From the NCBI RefSeq assembly GCF_019748715.1, contig NZ_JACLBZ010000002.1, forward strand, positions 1 to 64,000: a stretch of 64,000 nucleotides of DNA. Direction: 5' to 3'. This stretch comes from Sporosarcina aquimarina. Its GTDB lineage: Bacteria > Bacillota > Bacilli > Bacillales_A > Planococcaceae. Positions within the stretch are counted from its first letter, which is position 1; the number at the start of each line of letters is the position of its first letter. The position numbers and the translations under genes are program-made. The notes beneath the pieces were generated by a model. That model saw only the letters and a list, made by a program, of their open reading frames with translations, did not search any database and was not told where the DNA came from. This document shows, piece by piece, positions 59,970-64,000 of this stretch.

Positions 59970-60377
59970 TTACTCCCCCTTAGTCTTTTCACATAATTCA
60001 TACAGCACACCATAAGATGATTTCGGATGCAAAAACGCAACTTTCGCTCCGCCAGCACCAGGTTTCGGTTCATCTTGCAGCAGCTGAACCCCTTTTTCAT
60101 GTAATTCTTTCATTCTAGTGCGAATGTCAGAGACGCCAAATGCAATATGATGTACTCCTTCACCGCGCTTAGCTATAAATTTAGCGATTGGACTGCTTTC
60201 CGTCATGGGCTCAAGCAATTCGATTTTCACATTATGCGCATCGATAAAAGCCACTTTGACACCTTGGCTCGCCACTTCTTCAATCGCCATGACTTCCAAT
60301 CCGAGTGTATGTATGTAGTAGTCCATTGATTCTTCTATATTCTTAACCGCAATCCCGATATGATCTACCTTATTCAT
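59970..60377 (-). CDS. mce: Methylmalonyl-CoA epimerase
   Basis: A 135-residue VOC-fold epimerase: MNKVDHIGIAVKNIEESMDYY at the N terminus with a metal His, EGVHHIAFGVSDI with the second, and a C-terminal GVLYELCEK with the glutamate. It converts the (S) to the (R) epimer of methylmalonyl-CoA ahead of the mutase. It precedes the carboxylase gene, with only three bases between, so the two form an operon. Confidence 0.93.
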   Translation of the reverse strand: MNKVDHIGIAVKNIEESMDYYIHTLGLEVMAIEEVASQGVKVAFIDAHNVKIELLEPMTESSPIAKFIAKRGEGVHHIAFGVSDIRTRMKELHEKGVQLLQDEPKPGAGGAKVAFLHPKSSYGVLYELCEKTKGE

Positions 60378-60436
60378 AGGACATCTCTCCCCTTGGCAAC
60401 TTGTAATTGATTCTTTCTATAGAACAGTCATTCTAG

Positions 60437-60464
60437 TTGTGAAAATCCATGATTCTGTTAAAAT
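60437..60464 (+). promoter_or_regulatory. Possible promoter of prli42
   Basis: TTGTGA (60437-60442), 16 bp, TAAAAT (60459-60464), 40 bp before the GTG start. Confidence 0.4.
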
Positions 60465-60503
60465 AGAGCTAAACCTATTTCAACGTGTAAGGAGTCTTGT
60501 TGC

Positions 60504-60599
60504 GTGAGTAATAAAAAAATTCAAAAAGTAGTTGTCTATATTATGGTGGCGGCTATGGTTGCTTCCACTCTAGTCATGGGCCTCAGTATGTTACTTTAA
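60504..60599 (+). CDS. prli42: Prli42-type stressosome-associated miniprotein
   Basis: A 31-residue gene found by reading the gap: GTG at 60504-60506 with AAGGAG upstream, stop TAA at 60597-60599. The product starts MSNKKIQKVVVYIMVAAMVA and ends with a Met/Leu-rich stretch, so it is one membrane helix after a basic N-terminal segment. Size, charge pattern and helix match the membrane miniprotein Prli42 that anchors the stressosome in Listeria and is conserved in Firmicutes. It is monocistronic with its own terminator, divergent from the epimerase gene. Confidence 0.85.
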   Translation: MSNKKIQKVVVYIMVAAMVASTLVMGLSMLL

Positions 60600-60608
60600 G
60601 CTATAGTG

Positions 60609-60638
60609 ACAGTTCGCAAGTATACACATGCGAACTGT
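60609..60638 (+). terminator. Terminator of prli42
   Basis: Perfect arms ACAGTTCGCA (60609-60618) and TGCGAACTGT (60629-60638), T-rich run after. Confidence 0.85.
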
Positions 60639-60656
60639 TTTTATTTTGCGTTCAGC

Positions 60657-60708
60657 TGCTGGACCTCCAGCGTTTGTCGAGGCGGAACAGCGCATTCCGC
60701 TTTTGTTT
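60657..60708. repeat. Dispersed intergenic repeat, copy b
   Basis: GCTGCTGGACCTCCAGCG then TTTGTCGAGGCGGAACAGCG and ATTCCGCTTTTGTT. Nearly identical in plan to copy c at 60779 and similar to copy a at 35482. Confidence 0.75.
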
Positions 60709-60778
60709 CATCCTGCTCCATGCGCTAGCCTCTCGGATCGCTTCAGTCCAACTTCAAAAGGCAAAAAGACGCCTTTTG
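60709..60778. repeat. Spacer between repeat copies b and c
   Basis: Contains GCGCTAGCCTCTCGGATCGC and an AAAAGGC...GCCTTTT stem. It is flanked by the two repeat copies and probably belongs to the same composite intergenic element. Confidence 0.5.
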
Positions 60779-60831
60779 CTGTCGGACCTCCAGCGTCTGT
60801 AGAAGCTAAACAGCGCATTCCGCTTTTGTTA
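60779..60831. repeat. Dispersed intergenic repeat, copy c
   Basis: TGTCGGACCTCCAGCG then TCTGTAGAAGCTAAACAGCG and ATTCCGCTTTTGTT, ending at the last codons of the bacilliredoxin gene. Confidence 0.75.
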
Positions 60832-61269
60832 GAGTTCTTCACAATACTCTTCGAACTGACTTTGCAAGTTCACGACGACGGACATTGGATCGTGACCTTC
60901 AATTTCGAAACGACCTACTTCAGAGACGAGTTTTCCGTCCTTCAATAGTGCGAATGAAGGTGAGGATGGAATATGGTCTTCACCAAAGTGCATACGTGCT
61001 TGAGCTGTCGCTTCTTTGTCTTGCCCTGCAAATACGGTTACCAAATGGTCCGGGCGCTTATCATAATGAACCGCATGTGCAGCTGCCGGGCGTGCAATTC
61101 CGCCGGCACAGCCGCAAACTGAATTCACCATAACGAGAGTAGTTCCTGGACGATTGAATGCTTCCTCCACTTGTTCAGGTGTTTGCAATTGCTCATAGCC
61201 GCTCGCTTCCATCTCAGATCTCGCTTGGCTTGTAATATCATTCATGTAAAAATCAAAGTTCATCGTCAT
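60829..61269 (-). CDS. brxB: Bacilliredoxin
   Basis: A 146-residue BrxA/BrxB family protein with the CGC motif at residues 52-54 ([13 protein letters not shown]). It removes bacillithiol from protein thiols under oxidative stress; the thioredoxin fold continues with [19 protein letters not shown] and [16 protein letters not shown]. Whether it is closer to BrxA (YphP) or BrxB (YqiW) cannot be settled from memory, but the yqi/yqj-type neighbourhood points to BrxB. The start ATG at 61267-61269 has GGGAGA upstream. Confidence 0.93.
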   Translation of the reverse strand: MTMNFDFYMNDITSQARSEMEASGYEQLQTPEQVEEAFNRPGTTLVMVNSVCGCAGGIARPAAAHAVHYDKRPDHLVTVFAGQDKEATAQARMHFGEDHIPSSPSFALLKDGKLVSEVGRFEIEGHDPMSVVVNLQSQFEEYCEEL

Positions 61270-61379
61270 TTTACAATATCTCCCTTCTTGTTACGTATAA
61301 TTGTGATAGCCGTAACCGTTAAACAACGATTGGCCATCCTCTTCAATCATAGCATATTAGACTAGAAATCAAGAAGTAA

Positions 61380-62465
61380 TCAAGAAGAAAACAATCGATC
61401 GATTGCACCGGATACAGTGACTGTACCTTCCAATAATTCTTCTTCCAACCCTTTAACTTGAGTTTTCCGACCTTGTTCCGCAAAAAACGAATCAATCAAA
61501 TGATCTTTTATCATCGAGTGGAACCAATCTCTTGTTTGAAGTTGGCGTCTAGTTTGCCAATAATCCGTATCGATCATTTCTTGTTGAAACTGCAGAATGG
61601 TCTCCCACACTTCCTTCAAACCAGTTCGCTCAATGGAAGAAACTGCCTGGGCAGTGGACGTCCAGCCAGGAGAAGCCGGCTGTAACATGTGTAAAATACG
61701 ATTGTATTCTCTGACAGTCTTCTTCACAAGCGGCTTATTGCCTCCATCGTTTTTATGGACAACGATGCCATCTGTCAGCTCCATAATCCCTTTTTTCATC
61801 CCTTGAAGTTCATCTCCTGCGCCTGTTAACACCAGGAGCAGGAAATAATCGACCATGCCTCGAACGAGCGTTTCACCCTGCCCAACGCCTACCGTTTCAA
61901 TCAAGATGACATCATAACCCGCAGCTTCACAAAGCAGCATCGTTTCACGTGTTTTCTTATGCACCCCGCCAAGTGTACCAGCGGAAGGAGAAGGCCGAAT
62001 AAATGCATTTTGATGACGTGCCAGCTCCTCCATACGGGTTTTATCACCTAATATGCTACCGCCGGTCAACGTCGAACTAGGATCAACCGCGAGCACTGCG
62101 ACTTTATAGCCCATATCGGCAAGCATCAAACCAAAGGCTTCGATAAATGTACTTTTACCTGCACCGGGAACTCCTGTAATGCCAATTCGAATACAATTAC
62201 CAGTCTTCGGTAACAGTTTTGTCAAAATATCTTGTCCTAATCGCTTATCACTCTGTTTTGTACTTTCCAACAATGTAATTCCCTTGGCCAAATGCAAGCG
62301 TGAACCATTTTCAATTTCCGTGCGTAAAGAATCAAGGTTTGTATCGGTGGGATCTTTCTTAACAAAGCGTTTACGTGAAGAGGCAACAAACCCATCATGT
62401 GTCGATTCTATTCCGCGCATCACATGCATTGCTGAATCATCTCGTCCGTTTTGCCTGTTCGTCAA
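61380..62465 (-). CDS. meaB: Methylmalonyl-CoA mutase-associated GTPase MeaB
   Basis: A 361-residue G3E-type GTPase (MeaB/ArgK): P-loop [15 protein letters not shown], then [20 protein letters not shown] (switch region), [10 protein letters not shown] (Walker-B-like) and VHKNDGGNK (base-recognition NKxD-like region). It loads and protects cobalamin in methylmalonyl-CoA mutase. Its ATG overlaps the end of the mutase gene by four bases, consistent with tight coupling. An extra 50-residue N-terminal extension before the conserved core is present. Confidence 0.93.
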   Translation of the reverse strand: MTNRQNGRDDSAMHVMRGIESTHDGFVASSRKRFVKKDPTDTNLDSLRTEIENGSRLHLAKGITLLESTKQSDKRLGQDILTKLLPKTGNCIRIGITGVPGAGKSTFIEAFGLMLADMGYKVAVLAVDPSSTLTGGSILGDKTRMEELARHQNAFIRPSPSAGTLGGVHKKTRETMLLCEAAGYDVILIETVGVGQGETLVRGMVDYFLLLVLTGAGDELQGMKKGIMELTDGIVVHKNDGGNKPLVKKTVREYNRILHMLQPASPGWTSTAQAVSSIERTGLKEVWETILQFQQEMIDTDYWQTRRQLQTRDWFHSMIKDHLIDSFFAEQGRKTQVKGLEEELLEGTVTVSGAIDRLFSS

Positions 62466-64000
62466 TCCATCACTTCCTCATAACCTAACTGTCGGTAGAT
62501 TTCCTCAATTACTTTTTGAGCCGCCACCGGAATCACCGTACCCGGCCCAAAGATTGCGGAAGCGCCATTCTTACGCAAGAAATCATAATCTTGCGCAGGT
62601 ATTACCCCACCGACGACGACTAAAATATCTTCGCGCCCGATTTTCTTTAACTCTTCCCGCAATGTCGGCACCAATGTCTTATGACCTGCCGCCAGCGAAC
62701 TAACTCCGATCACGTGAACATCGTTTTCTGCTGCCTGCAGCGCGGTTTCTTCCGGAGTCTGAAATAAGGGTCCGATATCCACGTCGAATCCTAAATCTGC
62801 AAATGAAGATGCAATTACTTTCGCTCCGCGGTCATGTCCATCCTGCCCCATTTTGGCAATCAAGATCCGCGGACGGCGCCCTTCATTTTCAAGAAACTCG
62901 TCTGTCATGTCTTTAACTTCCTGAATCTCTTCTTCATTGGAGAAGTTGGAACTGTATACACCACTCACTGAACGGATCACCGCCTTATGTCTGCCCGATA
63001 CAGATTCAATTGCATCTGAAATTTCACCGATTGTCGCACGCGCCCTCGCTGCATCGACTGCCAATGCCAGCAAGTTGCCTTCTCCACTTTCAGCAGATTG
63101 CTTAATCGCCGACAGTGCAGCTTGGACATCTTGTTCATTACGACTCTCTTTCATTTCGTTAATACGGTCTATTTGCTTTTGGCGCACAAGTGTATTGTCG
63201 ATATCTAAAATATCGATTGCATCTTCCGTATCGAGTCGGTATTTATTTACGCCTACGATTGTTTCTGCACGCGAATCAATTTTAGCTTGGCGTTTCGCAG
63301 CCGCTTCTTCAATCTTCATTTTCGGCAACCCTGTCTCGATTGCTTCTGCCATGCCGCCTAACGACTCGATTTCCTCTATTAAGTCCCAAGCTTTCTCCAT
63401 CAATTCTTCCGTCAATTTCTCTACATAATAGGAGCCGCCCCACGGATCGATTACTTTTGTCATCATCGTCTCTTCTTGCAAGAACAATTGAGTATTCCGT
63501 GCGATTCGTGCAGAGAAGTCTGTCGGCAATGCAATTGCTTCGTCCAGCGCATTCGTATGCAAGGACTGAGTATGGCCCATCGCTGCTGCATTTGCTTCCA
63601 CTAGCGTACGTGTGACGTTATTGAATGGATCTTGCTCTGTCAAACTCCAACCGGAAGTTTGTGAATGAGTACGCAAAGCAAGCGTTTTCGGGTTTTTCGG
63701 ATCAAACGACTGCATCATCTGCGCCCAAATTTTGCGTGCCGCTCTCATTTTCGCTATTTCCATGAAGTAGTTCATACCGATCGCCCAGAAAAATGACAAT
63801 CGCGGAGCAAAGGAATCAATGTCAATTCCTGCCTGCAATCCGGTACGGACATATTCGAGACCATCCGCGAGCGTATAAGCAAGTTCAATATCCGCTGTCG
63901 CTCCGGCTTCCTGCATATGATAGCCTGAAATAGAGATGGAGTTAAACTTCGGCATGTTTTGGGAAGTATAAGCGAATATATCTGCGATAATCCGCATGGA
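62462..64000 (-). CDS. mcmA: Methylmalonyl-CoA mutase large subunit, 3' part
   Basis: The frame is open to the right window edge, so only the C-terminal 512 or so residues are visible. They hold the second half of the TIM barrel ([40 protein letters not shown]) and the B12-binding domain with [22 protein letters not shown], where the His coordinates cobalt, and [11 protein letters not shown]. It rearranges (R)-methylmalonyl-CoA to succinyl-CoA. Catalytic residues beyond the window start cannot be checked. The family fits the homodimeric or the alpha subunit form; the beta subunit gene would lie to the right. Confidence 0.92.
   Translation of the reverse strand, partial: SMRIIADIFAYTSQNMPKFNSISISGYHMQEAGATADIELAYTLADGLEYVRTGLQAGIDIDSFAPRLSFFWAIGMNYFMEIAKMRAARKIWAQMMQSFDPKNPKTLALRTHSQTSGWSLTEQDPFNNVTRTLVEANAAAMGHTQSLHTNALDEAIALPTDFSARIARNTQLFLQEETMMTKVIDPWGGSYYVEKLTEELMEKAWDLIEEIESLGGMAEAIETGLPKMKIEEAAAKRQAKIDSRAETIVGVNKYRLDTEDAIDILDIDNTLVRQKQIDRINEMKESRNEQDVQAALSAIKQSAESGEGNLLALAVDAARARATIGEISDAIESVSGRHKAVIRSVSGVYSSNFSNEEEIQEVKDMTDEFLENEGRRPRILIAKMGQDGHDRGAKVIASSFADLGFDVDIGPLFQTPEETALQAAENDVHVIGVSSLAAGHKTLVPTLREELKKIGREDILVVVGGVIPAQDYDFLRKNGASAIFGPGTVIPVAAQKVIEEIYRQLGYEEVMD

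Noticed and set aside
1..64000. tRNA, rRNA, CRISPR arrays, prophage modules and known riboswitches
   Set aside because: None of the typical patterns (cloverleaf ends, regular repeat-spacer arrays, phage structural genes, T-box or riboswitch cores) was seen on reading the gaps.

Overview
The window looks like chromosome of a low-GC, spore-forming Gram-positive of the Bacillales, most likely a Sporosarcina-like member of the Planococcaceae. The reasons are strong AGGAGG-type ribosome sites, frequent TTG/GTG starts, Bacillus-type small proteins (YvrJ, DUF1659, DUF2922, Prli42, DUF1450), and two long blocks that follow the Bacillus subtilis gene order: parC-parE-plsY-yneR-yneQ-yneP-citB with yneK and ccdC-ccdA, and yqjQ-yqjP / proI / rnz-dinB / yqjE / yqjD-yqjC / bacilliredoxin. 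The genus assignment is inference. No rRNA, tRNA, CRISPR array or prophage was seen.

Region 1 (1-2650) is accessory DNA: the C-terminal end of an IS4-type transposase cut by the window edge, and a 663-residue protein with a C-terminal XRE helix-turn-helix that I cannot name. Region 2 (2660-14740) is the most striking: an eleven-gene leftward catabolic operon with, in order of transcription, an ADP-forming acyl-CoA synthetase, a degenerate and an intact MaoC-fold hydratase, a thiolase-fold aldolase-like protein, a DUF35 zinc-ribbon partner, two complementary acyl-CoA dehydrogenase subunits, an aldehyde dehydrogenase, an MFS transporter and a dedicated ETF pair. This layout matches the retro-aldol side-chain-cleavage modules known from steroid and bile-acid degraders (ChsE/ChsH/Ltp2; Scd/Shy/Sal/Sad), here in a Firmicute with an unknown substrate. 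The predicted flow is import, CoA activation, FAD-dependent desaturation, hydration, C-C cleavage to an aldehyde or ketone plus an acyl-CoA, and oxidation of the aldehyde, with electrons leaving through ETF.

Region 3 (15-20 kb) holds a penicillin-binding-type serine hydrolase, a bicupin/DUF1450 operon divergent from a LysR regulator, a VOC protein and another cupin. Region 4 (20-36 kb) is conserved housekeeping: topoisomerase IV, PlsY, aconitase, a nicotinamidase-like hydrolase, stress membrane protein, transglycosylase, SCO protein, and the CcdA/thioredoxin/CcdC cytochrome c maturation group. Region 5 (35-41 kb) has an SOS-controlled UvrX-type polymerase with a visible LexA box, a general-stress-26-like protein behind a sigma-B-like promoter, a DUF2087/GIY-YIG pair, an NRDE protein and an XRE regulator with a large palindromic operator.

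Region 6 (40-48 kb) has two ABC systems: a YtrA-type GntR-controlled exporter, and an Agr/Com-like two-component system (GHKL kinase plus LytTR regulator) next to a two-permease ABC transporter. Region 7 (48-57 kb) carries a squalene/phytoene-synthase-family enzyme, YqjQ/YqjP homologues, a YdjI/YdjG-like envelope-stress pair behind a near-consensus sigma-W promoter, ProC, RNase Z, DinB and CheW. Region 8 (57-64 kb) is the propionyl-CoA route (carboxylase beta chain, methylmalonyl-CoA epimerase, mutase, MeaB GTPase) with a PepT-like peptidase, Prli42 and a bacilliredoxin. Dispersed intergenic repeats occur at 35.5 and 60.7 kb, paired long hairpins at 16.4 and 20.3 kb, and a two-copy tandem repeat at 16.3 kb.
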